From Clostridiales bacterium (GTDB taxonomy: Bacteria > Bacillota > Clostridia > Lachnospirales > Lachnospiraceae), in NCBI GenBank assembly GCA_012839295.1, contig DUNO01000009.1, positions 154,413 to 218,412 of the forward strand: a DNA stretch of 64,000 nt, in the 5' to 3' direction. Shown in pieces: positions 7,616 to 15,058 of the stretch. Below the pieces are notes generated by a model that saw nothing but the letters and a program-made list of their open reading frames with translations, was not told where the DNA came from and ran no database searches. Numbering within the stretch: the stretch's first letter is position 1; the number at the start of each line of letters is the position of its first letter. A program made the translations under genes and the position numbers.

Positions 7616-9130
7616 ATGAAAAAAATGGGGTTTAGGAGTAGGGTACGTCAGAGTATATTGCTTAGCGCCTGGATTTTGCTTTTGGGCTGTACGGCATGTC
7701 AGAAAACAGCCGGAAAAGAAACTGGCCCGGAAGAGAATGCCATACCGATTAAGTGGTATCTGTGCAGTACCGGGGTACAGGCGGATGTGAAAAGGGTAGA
7801 AGAGGCAGTGGAGAAATACCTGGCGGATACTTATGGCATGAATATTTCACTGGATCTGGTGATGTATGATTTTGCCAAATATGGGGACAAGATGAGGATG
7901 ATACTTGCTTCGGATGCGGATTATGATATCTGCTATACTTCCAGTTGGAGCAATAACTACTTTTATTATGCGGGTATAGGAGAATTTCTCCCGTTAAACG
8001 AATGGCTTTTGGGTGAAGAGAAATTAAAGGACAGTATCCTGCCGGAAGTATGGGAAGGAATTAAGGTAAAGGGGGAGATTTACGGGATACCATCCAATCA
8101 GATTTACTCCAAACAGAATTATGTGACTATTGTAAAGGAATATGCGGATGCCTATGGCCTGGATGTGGCCAAAGTCCATCAATTGAAGGATCTGGATGAT
8201 TTCTTCCACCGGGTGAAGGCAGATCATCCGGGTATCTATCCATTGGCACTTTCTGAAGCAGGTGCCATGGGAAAGATTCAGTTTTCAATCGGATTTGAGA
8301 ATCTCACTGGAGAATACCTGCCGGGAGCAATACGCCTTGGGGATGAAAGCCTTACGGTAGTCAACCAATATGAGATGGAGGAAGTGAAGGAGTACTACGA
8401 GATGATGCACCGGTGGTCAGAGGACGGCATCGTCAGGCTGGATGCAGCGTTGACTCCCAATAATGGTCTGGCAGGGATGAAGTCGGGGGAAAATATTGCA
8501 TGTGTAAATCCTACCTTTAAACCTGGGGCTGATGTTACGGAAAGATCAAATTTCGGAGGAAAAGAAGTGGTATTTGCCATGCTTTCGGATGCCTGGATGA
8601 CCACGGAAAGCATTAGCTCCAGTCAGAATGCCATTAACAGGAATACGGATCATCCTGAAACGGCATTTCAGCTGCTGAAACTTGTTAATACGGATCCGGT
8701 ATTATATAATTTGCTATGCTTTGGAATCGAAGGAAAACATTATGAGAGGAATCCGGATGGTACTGTACATCTATTGGAGGCGGGAGGGTATAACCCCCAG
8801 GCGGACTGGGCATTTGGGAGCCAGTTTCTGGCAATGCCGAGAGAAGGACAGGATAAGGATATCTGGGAACAAACCAGGAGAGAAAATCAGAGGGCACAAA
8901 GGTCTCCTGTTCTGGGATTTTCCTTTGATACAAATGGGGTCATCAGGCAGATAGCGGCGGTGAACGCCGTTCTGGATCAGTACAGAATCCTTTTGGACAC
9001 CGGAACCGCAGATCCGAAGAAAGAATATCCCTTGTTTCTTAAGAAATTAAAAGAAGCAGGAAGTGAAGATATTGTACAGGAGATGGAAAGACAGCTGAAA
9101 GTATGGGCAAGGGATACCGGAAGCCCATAG
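7616..9130 (+). CDS. ABC transporter solute-binding lipoprotein (LplA-like), paralog 2
   Basis: 504 residues from the ATG at 7616 (GGAAG 5 nt upstream). The signal peptide leads to the lipobox LLLGC. The mature protein aligns with the product of 3978-5540 over its full length; for example IKWYLCSTGVQADVKRVEEAVEKYL matches the paralog region starting IRWYLAGSGPQADV, and both share TFKPG...SNFGGKEVVF and YNLLCFG(I/V)EG. It therefore arose by duplication and probably uses the same permease pair with a related ligand. It is separated from the permeases by a strong terminator and followed by its own terminator, so expression can differ from paralog 1. Confidence 0.9.
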   Translation: MKKMGFRSRVRQSILLSAWILLLGCTACQKTAGKETGPEENAIPIKWYLCSTGVQADVKRVEEAVEKYLADTYGMNISLDLVMYDFAKYGDKMRMILASDADYDICYTSSWSNNYFYYAGIGEFLPLNEWLLGEEKLKDSILPEVWEGIKVKGEIYGIPSNQIYSKQNYVTIVKEYADAYGLDVAKVHQLKDLDDFFHRVKADHPGIYPLALSEAGAMGKIQFSIGFENLTGEYLPGAIRLGDESLTVVNQYEMEEVKEYYEMMHRWSEDGIVRLDAALTPNNGLAGMKSGENIACVNPTFKPGADVTERSNFGGKEVVFAMLSDAWMTTESISSSQNAINRNTDHPETAFQLLKLVNTDPVLYNLLCFGIEGKHYERNPDGTVHLLEAGGYNPQADWAFGSQFLAMPREGQDKDIWEQTRRENQRAQRSPVLGFSFDTNGVIRQIAAVNAVLDQYRILLDTGTADPKKEYPLFLKKLKEAGSEDIVQEMERQLKVWARDTGSP

Positions 9131-9151
9131 TCAGAATTTGCACCATACTGT

Positions 9152-9205
9152 AAAAAAGACATCCGTTTACTTTTTAATACCAAAGTAAACGGATGTCTTT
9201 TTTTT
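9152..9205 (+). terminator. Intrinsic terminator after binding protein 2
   Basis: A 22-bp stem with arms at 9152-9173 and 9182-9203 (core GACATCCGTTTACTTT / AAAGTAAACGGATGTC) ends in a run of T. Confidence 0.85.
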
Positions 9206-9336
9206 GGAGTAGAAAACGGGCTGTACTTTGGATAAGATTGAATTAAATCATAGGTAATTGTAAAACTATATAGTTTCTGGATATATATACAAATTAATTG
9301 CCTATAATTTAATCAAACAGAGAGGTGAAAGATTGG

Positions 9337-12300
9337 ATGAAAAATGACCAATTTGCAAACATAGCGGCGGGAGGTGTTCTGACTGCAGGAAAAGGGCTTA
9401 AGGCACCGGTTCCGGAAAATGTAGATAAGCAGGTGTGGCATTCCGATAATTATGGAAAGAAAATGATATTTCCTCCTAAGATGTGCACAAAAGAAGAGCT
9501 ATATAAAGAACTGGACGAATGGAAATTAAGATACGGCCCATTTCTTCAAAGGTTGGCACCGGAACTTAATAAAACGGGAAAAAGCCAGGAACTTAAGGAA
9601 TTTTTCTGGAGGATAGAAACGTCACAGGACCGGCAGGACTATAGGGAGGTTATGGAAGGCAGGGGGGAATGGGAGAAAGTGACGATTCCCCATTACGGTG
9701 GCCCTCTGGGAAATGCGGTAACCTGCTACCGGACGGAATTCACGGCTTTTTGGGGAGAAGAAGAGGCAGTATTCCTAAATTTTGAAGGTGTTGATTATAT
9801 TGCGCGGATCTTTGTTAACGGGTCCTATGCCGGTGGGCATGAAGGATTTTTTGCTCCTTTTCATCTGGATGTGACCGGATATGCAAAACAGGGAAAGAAT
9901 ACCCTTGTGGTGCGGGTGGAAAATGACTTTGTACATAAAAGGAATGAGAGGGAACTTCGCGGTACCATGTATGGAGGGGATAAGATCTATGCTGCTACAG
10001 GACCCGGATTTGATGATCCGGAGCTGGGGTGGCACCACTGCCCTCCGGGAATGGGTATCTGGCAGAGTGTTTTCGTGGAAGTAAAAAACAGGTGCTTTAT
10101 TCATGATGTGTATGTGAGACCGCTTACAGAGGAAAACAGGGCGGAGGCCTGGCTGGAGATTTATAAATGCGATCCGGGATATGAGGATGTACATGTCAAT
10201 CTTTCTCTCTTTGGGCGTAATTTTAAAGAGACGGTATTTGAAGACCTGGAGTATATACCGGTTACAGGGTGTGCCATCGGATTAGGCGACAGTTTTACCG
10301 AAGCTGTTCTCACCGCCTCAGGGGCTAAAGAAAGACCGGTACCTCTGTTCATGGAAAAAGGAATGAATTATCTGAAAATTCCTTTTTCCATGGAAGCCTT
10401 CCGATGGTGGACCCAGGAAGCCCCTTATCTGTATGAACTTCAGGTATCTCTGATGGATCAAAGTGGCCAGATTTTGCACCAAAAAGCCCAGAGCTTTGGT
10501 ATGCGTAGCTTTCGGATGGACACGGAGGGTGTTCCTAAAGGAAGTTTTTATCTGAACGGACATCAGATCCGCCTGCGGGGCGCAAATACCATGGGACATG
10601 AACAGCAGTGTGTTATGAAAGGGGATATGGAAAAGCTTCTGGAGGATATTTTACTGGCACGTATCTGCAATATGAATTTTCTCCGGCTGACACAGCGCCC
10701 GGTGCAGGAAAAGGTATATGAATACTGTGATATGCTGGGAATGCTCACCCAGACGGATCTGCCTTTATTCGGAGTGCTGCGTATCAATCAATTTACCGAG
10801 GCACTCCGCCAGACAGAGGAAATGGAAAAGCTGGTGAGGAAACACCCCTGTAATATACTGGTATCCTACATCAACGAGCCCTTCCCCAACGCCTATAATC
10901 AGCCCCACAGGCACCTTTTAAGGGAGGATTTAATGAAGTTCTTTGACTGCGCGGATGCGGTGGTGAAGATGAATAATCCGGAAAGAGTAACCAAGCACGT
11001 GGACGGGGATTATGATCCGCCGAGTAAGACCTTGCCGGATAATCACTGCTATACCCTCTGGTATAATGGATGCGGTGTGGATGCCGGGGCTCTGCACAAA
11101 GGATATTGGCTGCCAGTGAAAGAGGGCTGGAACTACGGATGCGGAGAGTTTGGAGCGGAGGGTCTGGACTGTCTGGAAACCATGGAAAAGTATTATCCGA
11201 AGGAATGGCTGCCGGCGGATAAAAAAGAAGAGGAGAGCTGGTCTCCGGCAAATATTATTGCTTCCCAGACCGGGAATTTCCATTATTTCTTTTATGACAC
11301 CGGAGAAAGTGTGGAAGAGTGGATACAGTATTCCCAGGAGCATCAGGCATGGGCAACCAAATGGATGACGGAGGCATTCCGCCGAAATAAACGTATGGTT
11401 TCCACAGCGATACACCTGTTTATCGACGCTTTCCCAGCCGGATGGATGAAGACTATCATGGATGTGGACCGGAATCCAAAGCCCGCTTATTTTGCTTATC
11501 GGGATGCGCTGACTCCGGTTATGGTCAGCTTGCGTACGGACCGTTTTTGCTATCATCCCGGGGAGACAGCCTCCGTCGAAGTATGGGGCTGTAATGATGA
11601 GGACCGTTACTATGATAAAATAAGGGCGGAATATCAGATAGAGGGCTGTAATGAAAAAGGAATATATGAGCTGATTGGCCAGGGAGAGCAGTGGGTAGCT
11701 CTGGACAAGTGCAGCTCCAGGTATCTGGGGAATGTGGAATTTTCTATTCCGGAAAGGCGGCAGAGTATTAGGATAACCGTTGGTATACGGAAAGAGGATG
11801 GGGAACTTCTCCATTATAATGAGATGGTATTGGACGTGAAGGCAGACGCCGCCCTGCCTGATTTTATACGGGGATGCATCATCGGAGGGAAAGGGCCGGG
11901 CAGAAGCCTGGCAGAGGAGCTGCACTTAAAAACAAGGACTATTCCTGCGATGGAACCGGGAGATGTATTCCTGATTGATGACTGGAAAGCTTATGAGGAA
12001 AGCAGGGAAGAGATAGAAAACGCAGTACGCGGGGGAGCAAAAGCCATTTTTCTGGAGTTGAATGCAGGTGACTACCGGATTGGAGAGACAGAATTAACAA
12101 TAAAAGAGAGCAGTATGCTGCCTATGATTTTTGTTTCCAGGAAGACCGGGCATCCTTTGGTTAGGGGTTTTAAAGAATTTGATTTCAGAAATTGGTATGA
12201 TAAGGAGGCTGACAGAATTACACCGATTCTTGAGAGTACCTTTACCGGCAAGAATTTTACTCCAGTGCTGTTAAGCGGGAATACGGATGCGGGTGGTAAC

Positions 12301-12450
12301 TGGGGGCCGGCGGCAGCAGTCGGAGAGTGCCGCCTTGGAAAAGGTCTGGTATATATTTGCCAGTTAAAGCTTGCCAGGAGGTTAAATGAGAATCCGGCAG
12401 CAAAGGAATTTGCAGTAAGAATGCTTATAAGAGAAGCAGAAGGAATTTAG
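9337..12450 (+). CDS. Glycoside hydrolase family 2 protein (beta-galactosidase-like)
   Basis: About 1037 residues from the ATG at 9337, which has AGAGGTG spaced 9 nt upstream; a GTG at 9325 is also in frame. No signal peptide, so it should be cytoplasmic. Residues from about 80 form the GH2 sugar-binding jelly roll (typical YRTEFTAFW, FLNFEGVDYIARIFVNG, HEGFFAPFHLDVTGY), then an Ig-like domain, then a TIM barrel. The acid/base candidate is the Glu of SYINEPF (about 514) and the nucleophile candidate the Glu of GCGEFGAEG (about 604). A long C-terminal region of about 330 residues follows and ends in a ThuA/glutamine-amidotransferase-like stretch. It should hydrolyse beta-linked glycosides brought in by the neighbouring transporter. 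Exact specificity is not deducible. Confidence 0.85.
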   Translation: MKNDQFANIAAGGVLTAGKGLKAPVPENVDKQVWHSDNYGKKMIFPPKMCTKEELYKELDEWKLRYGPFLQRLAPELNKTGKSQELKEFFWRIETSQDRQDYREVMEGRGEWEKVTIPHYGGPLGNAVTCYRTEFTAFWGEEEAVFLNFEGVDYIARIFVNGSYAGGHEGFFAPFHLDVTGYAKQGKNTLVVRVENDFVHKRNERELRGTMYGGDKIYAATGPGFDDPELGWHHCPPGMGIWQSVFVEVKNRCFIHDVYVRPLTEENRAEAWLEIYKCDPGYEDVHVNLSLFGRNFKETVFEDLEYIPVTGCAIGLGDSFTEAVLTASGAKERPVPLFMEKGMNYLKIPFSMEAFRWWTQEAPYLYELQVSLMDQSGQILHQKAQSFGMRSFRMDTEGVPKGSFYLNGHQIRLRGANTMGHEQQCVMKGDMEKLLEDILLARICNMNFLRLTQRPVQEKVYEYCDMLGMLTQTDLPLFGVLRINQFTEALRQTEEMEKLVRKHPCNILVSYINEPFPNAYNQPHRHLLREDLMKFFDCADAVVKMNNPERVTKHVDGDYDPPSKTLPDNHCYTLWYNGCGVDAGALHKGYWLPVKEGWNYGCGEFGAEGLDCLETMEKYYPKEWLPADKKEEESWSPANIIASQTGNFHYFFYDTGESVEEWIQYSQEHQAWATKWMTEAFRRNKRMVSTAIHLFIDAFPAGWMKTIMDVDRNPKPAYFAYRDALTPVMVSLRTDRFCYHPGETASVEVWGCNDEDRYYDKIRAEYQIEGCNEKGIYELIGQGEQWVALDKCSSRYLGNVEFSIPERRQSIRITVGIRKEDGELLHYNEMVLDVKADAALPDFIRGCIIGGKGPGRSLAEELHLKTRTIPAMEPGDVFLIDDWKAYEESREEIENAVRGGAKAIFLELNAGDYRIGETELTIKESSMLPMIFVSRKTGHPLVRGFKEFDFRNWYDKEADRITPILESTFTGKNFTPVLLSGNTDAGGNWGPAAAVGECRLGKGLVYICQLKLARRLNENPAAKEFAVRMLIREAEGI

Positions 12451-12463
12451 ATGGTTACAAAAT

Positions 12464-12514
12464 AAAAAGGAGTTATTTCAATGATGGGATGATTATTGAA
12501 ATAACTCCTTTTTG
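12464..12514 (+). terminator. Intrinsic terminator after the GH2 gene
   Basis: AAAAAGGAGTTATTTCAAT (12464-12482) pairs with its reverse complement at 12495-12513 around a 12-nt loop, and the right arm ends in TTTTT. Confidence 0.85.
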
Positions 12515-12584
12515 ATCGGATATAAAGGATATCCATGGCAAATCTCTGGTTTGGCGAATCAAATCATTTAAGGAAGGAATAGGA

Positions 12585-12653
12585 CGCAATATATTTTGAA
12601 ACAGCACATCAAATGGAATGGATCAGAAAAATGAGGTTAAAATATATATTGCG
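12585..12653. repeat. Imperfect inverted repeat in a gene-free stretch
   Basis: CGCAATATATTTTGAAAC (from 12585) is nearly the reverse complement of GTTAAAATATATATTGCG (12636-12653). No T-run follows. The surrounding 12515-12725 contains no convincing gene. The palindrome may be a regulatory leader or operator for the small-protein genes that follow. Confidence 0.4.
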
Positions 12654-12725
12654 AATAATCTTTTAATAATATTAAGAAGATATTTTTAATGATTTGCGGT
12701 ATTATGGAAAGGAGGCTCGAATACG

Positions 12726-12863
12726 GTGCCAAAGGACAGTCAGCCTGATAATAAGCGGGCAAGAGTAAAAAAATCTAATGGACAGACAACCATCACGGAT
12801 GAAGAGGCAAAGAATAAAAACAGGACCGCCAAGAAGCAATCCATAAAGCATAATGATGTATGA
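12726..12863 (+). CDS. Small lysine-rich protein, unknown function
   Basis: 45 residues (MPKDSQPDNK start) beginning at a GTG, preceded by a perfect AAAGGAGG with a 10-nt spacer. The protein is hydrophilic, rich in Lys, Arg, Asn and Gln, with no hydrophobic core, so it is probably disordered or nucleic-acid-associated. The strong ribosome binding site and the short gap (16 nt) to another small gene support real translation. I do not recognise the family. Confidence 0.55.
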   Translation: MPKDSQPDNKRARVKKSNGQTTITDEEAKNKNRTAKKQSIKHNDV

Positions 12864-12879
12864 ACAGGAGGGACAGTAA

Positions 12880-13059
12880 ATGGCTAAGGCTGGTATGAGA
12901 AGACCGGATGTGGAGGCGCCTCATGGAACGGAAGGGTCGCAGCGGCTGAATTTGCAGAAAAATGACGCACCACCGGTGCCGGAGATCCAGGGAAAGGCAA
13001 AGGCAGGGCATGAGAAGGCCAATCCCTATGAAAAGCCCACCCATAAGCCAAAGGGCTGA
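12880..13059 (+). CDS. Small hydrophilic Pro/Lys-rich protein
   Basis: 59 residues starting MAKAGMRRPDVEAPHGTEGS, preceded by CAGGAGGG with a 7-nt spacer. The central NDAPPVPEIQGKAKAGHEKANP is reminiscent of short uncharacterised proteins I recall from other Lachnospiraceae, but I cannot verify that here. No membrane segment or cysteine is present. It follows the 45-residue gene by 16 nt and the two are probably co-transcribed. Function unknown. Confidence 0.65.
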   Translation: MAKAGMRRPDVEAPHGTEGSQRLNLQKNDAPPVPEIQGKAKAGHEKANPYEKPTHKPKG

Positions 13060-13071
13060 CATAAGGGAAAT

Positions 13072-13188
13072 ATGTCTGGGAGAAAGCTAAGGAATAAGGT
13101 TGAAAGAAATAAAGCAGATAAACGAAGGGAGGGCCGGGTCCATGCCGGCACTTTTATGGCATTTTGTGAGGTAAAGGCATGGACATAA
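13072..13188 (+). CDS. Possible 38-residue basic peptide overlapping the leader element
   Basis: An open frame from ATG 13072 to TAA 13188 encodes a very basic N-terminal half (MSGRKLRNKVERNKADKRRE) and a mixed C-terminal half. AAGGGA lies only 3 nt before the ATG. It overlaps leader element copy A and the first codons of the HD gene in another frame. In copy B the same frame is closed upstream by several stops, so coding is doubtful. Confidence 0.2.
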   Translation: MSGRKLRNKVERNKADKRREGRVHAGTFMAFCEVKAWT

Positions 13189-13190
13189 TT
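13101..13190 (+). promoter_or_regulatory. Three-copy leader element, copy A (upstream of HD gene)
   Basis: This stretch is about 84 percent identical, without gaps, to 34795-34889 (15 mismatches in 94 positions by eye) and resembles 54598-54484 on the minus strand. Shared landmarks in order are TGAAAG, ACGAAGGGAGG, CCGGGTCCATG, ATGGC, and AAGGCATGGACATAATTATG. CCATGCC (13140-13146) can pair with GGCATGG (13176-13182), which would bury the HD start codon; alternatively ATGCC pairs with GGCAT just downstream. A consensus Shine-Dalgarno (GGGAGG) with a well-spaced ATG at 13142 opens a 10-codon frame. This looks like a translation-level control element. Confidence 0.6.
13142..13174 (+). CDS. Putative 10-residue leader peptide, copy A
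   Basis: ATG 13142 follows GGGAGG by 8-9 nt and the frame encodes MPALLWHFVR, ending TAA at 13172-13174, four bases before the HD start codon. The stop overlaps the HD ribosome binding site GAGGT. The same length and layout occur in copy B (MPAFSWRFLW). The arrangement suggests translational coupling or reinitiation. Confidence 0.35.
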   Translation: MPALLWHFVR

Positions 13191-13826
13191 ATGGAAATAG
13201 GATCTGAATTATTTAATACCATAACAGAATACCTGACGTTTAATGAAAAGCCTTCTGATGACCTAAACCAGTTATTTGATTCAGAGGCTTTCAAGCAATG
13301 GCCTTTTTCCATGCTAAGGAGGCTGAAGGAGACAAAGCAATCAAAAATCCACCATCCTGAGGGTGATGTCTGGAACCATACCATGCTGGTATTGGATGAA
13401 GCCGCGGCAGTGAGAAAAGACAGCAGTGATCCAAGGGCATTTATGTGGGCTGCCTTGCTGCATGATATAGGGAAGCCGGATACCACCAGAATAAAAGGAG
13501 AAAAGATAACTGCCTACAATCACGATAATGTTGGGGCGGATTTATCAAAAGAATTTTTGGAGGCGGTTACCTCTGAACAGGATTTCATCGAAAGGGTATA
13601 CCTGCTGGTTAAATATCACATGCATATGCTGTATATTTTGAAGAATCTTCCTTTTAGTGATAAGAAGGGATTGATTTCAAGCGTTGACATTAAGGATATA
13701 GCCTTATTGGGGCTATGTGACCGGTTAGGCCGGAAGGCGGTTAACCGTGATGAGGTCACGGAGGAATACCGGAGATTTTATTCCTTGCTGGAAACTATGG
13801 GAAAAAAATATGGAAATAAGGTGTAA
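13179..13826 (+). CDS. HD-domain metal-dependent phosphohydrolase
   Basis: 215 residues from ATG 13179 (MDIIMEIGSE); a second ATG at 13191 is also possible because the leader element runs up to it. The HD signature is complete: H67 in VWNHTMLVLDEA, H95-D96 in ALLHDIGKPDT with K99, H115 in NHDNVG and a later Asp in GLCDRLGRK. Spacing resembles the stand-alone HD domains related to the tRNA nucleotidyltransferase HD module (PF01966), which act as phosphodiesterases or phosphatases on nucleotides. Substrate unknown. It is preceded by the leader element and followed by a long hairpin. Confidence 0.8.
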   Translation: MDIIMEIGSELFNTITEYLTFNEKPSDDLNQLFDSEAFKQWPFSMLRRLKETKQSKIHHPEGDVWNHTMLVLDEAAAVRKDSSDPRAFMWAALLHDIGKPDTTRIKGEKITAYNHDNVGADLSKEFLEAVTSEQDFIERVYLLVKYHMHMLYILKNLPFSDKKGLISSVDIKDIALLGLCDRLGRKAVNRDEVTEEYRRFYSLLETMGKKYGNKV

Positions 13827-13860
13827 AAAAAGGTGAGATGATACATCCTTAAGAACTGGA

Positions 13861-13958
13861 GGGGCGTATCCAATGGCGGTTGTAGGCTTGTACATCCAAA
13901 ATGTGAGTGAAAAGCATTTTGGATATAATTCTACAATAATTTCATTGGTATACGCCCC
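13861..13958. repeat. 98-nt imperfect palindrome
   Basis: GGGGCGTATCCAATG (13861-13875) pairs with CATTGGTATACGCCCC (13943-13958) with one bulge. Inner arms TTGTAG/CTACAA and ATCCAAAATG/CATTTTGGAT continue the stem. Only TT follows, so it is not a classic terminator, though it could end the HD transcript. Its length and terminal palindrome also fit a small non-autonomous mobile element; no target-site duplication is obvious. Confidence 0.55.
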
Positions 13959-13997
13959 TTAACAAAAAATTAACTGGATTTTTTGGAGTATGTACCG

Positions 13998-14003
13998 TAT
14001 AAT
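13998..14003 (+). promoter_or_regulatory. Promoter -10 box for nfnAB
   Basis: A perfect TATAAT lies 58 bp upstream of the nfnA start. The -35 region is weak (TGGATT at about 18-bp spacing). It is the first credible promoter after the upstream palindrome. Confidence 0.45.
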
Positions 14004-14061
14004 GAGAAGAAATATTTAAAGTTTTATCAGTGATTTTATCAAAAGAAAGAGGTTTAGTCGA

Positions 14062-14976
14062 ATGGCAGGAAATTATAGTTACACTATTACGAAAAAGGAA
14101 AAGCTTTCAAATGCTATTTATCTGATGGACGTAAAAGCGCCAAGAGTAGCTAAAAATTGCTACCCTGGACAATTCGTCATTGTTAAGATGGACGAAAAGG
14201 GCGAAAGAATTCCTTTGACGATATGTGATTACGACAGAGAAGCTGGGACTGTAACGATTGTATTCCAGGCGCTTGGGGCATCAACACAATTAATGGCCGG
14301 ATATGAAGAAGGAGAGGCCTTCCGTGATTTTACGGGACCTTTGGGGCATAAGTCTGAATTAATTGACATGCCAAGGGAAGAATTATCCAAGCTGAAGATT
14401 TTATTCGTTGCAGGTGGTGTAGGGGCTGCTCCCGTATATCCCCAGGTAAAATGGATGAAGGAAAACGGCTACGATGTAGATTGTATCATTGGTGCAAGAA
14501 ATAAAGACCTGATCATCCTGGAAGATAGAATGAAAGAGATGGTAGAAAACCTTTACATAACCACAGACGATGGTTCTTATGGTTTTAAAGGGAATGTTAA
14601 TGACTGCATCAAGGATTTAGTAAATAATCAAGGGAAGCAGTATGACCTGGTCATTGCCATCGGTCCAATGATCATGATGAAATTCGTATGCATCCTTACA
14701 AAGGAATTGGGAATTAGAACCATTGTAAGCATGAATCCGGTTATGGTTGATGGTACAGGAATGTGCGGCGCCTGTCGGTTGACCATAGGTAATGAAGTTA
14801 AATTTGCTTGCGTGGATGGGCCTGAGTTCGACGGACATCTGGTTAATTTTGACGAAGCGATGAAGAGACTCCAGATGTATAAGACGGAAGAGGGTAAAGT
14901 GACCCTGCGCCAGAGGGAAGGGGCTACCCACCACCATCCTGGCTGTGGATGCCATGATGAAAATGAAGAGAAATAG
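14062..14976 (+). CDS. nfnA: NfnA-type ferredoxin-NADP+ transhydrogenase small subunit (FAD, 2Fe-2S)
   Basis: 304 residues. The N-terminal half is a flavodoxin-reductase-like FAD domain (PGQFVIVKMDEKGERIPLTICDYD), the middle an NAD-binding domain (ILFVAGGVGAAPVYPQVKWM), and the C-terminus a 2Fe-2S site with MCGACR and FACVDGPEFDG. A His/Cys-rich tail (HHHPGCGCHDE) closes the protein. This build is shared by PyrK/SudB-type subunits. The gene immediately downstream encodes a GltD-like protein, the diagnostic pairing for NfnAB, which uses electron bifurcation to couple NADH, ferredoxin and NADP+ in the cytoplasm. A sulfide dehydrogenase-type label is the main alternative. Confidence 0.85.
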   Translation: MAGNYSYTITKKEKLSNAIYLMDVKAPRVAKNCYPGQFVIVKMDEKGERIPLTICDYDREAGTVTIVFQALGASTQLMAGYEEGEAFRDFTGPLGHKSELIDMPREELSKLKILFVAGGVGAAPVYPQVKWMKENGYDVDCIIGARNKDLIILEDRMKEMVENLYITTDDGSYGFKGNVNDCIKDLVNNQGKQYDLVIAIGPMIMMKFVCILTKELGIRTIVSMNPVMVDGTGMCGACRLTIGNEVKFACVDGPEFDGHLVNFDEAMKRLQMYKTEEGKVTLRQREGATHHHPGCGCHDENEEK

Positions 14977-15058
14977 CAAAGATATCCGGTTTTATAGGGG
15001 ATCCGTGCAATTAGAGAGATGATTTCAGGGTTTTTGATATAGTTTAGGAGGAACAGAA

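Noticed and set aside
10930..11925. 331-codon antisense frame inside the GH2 gene
   Set aside because: No recognisable motif and it opposes the catalytic core of a convincing enzyme.
13101..13190. Leader element as a GEMM-type c-di-GMP riboswitch or other known riboswitch
   Set aside because: The conserved GEMM words (for example GCAAACC and GACGCAAAG) are absent, and no other riboswitch consensus I know fits.
13176..13190. CATAAT at the end of the leader element as a sporulation-sigma -10 box
   Set aside because: It coincides with the coding start, no suitable -35 is shared by the three copies, and copy C has CATTAT.
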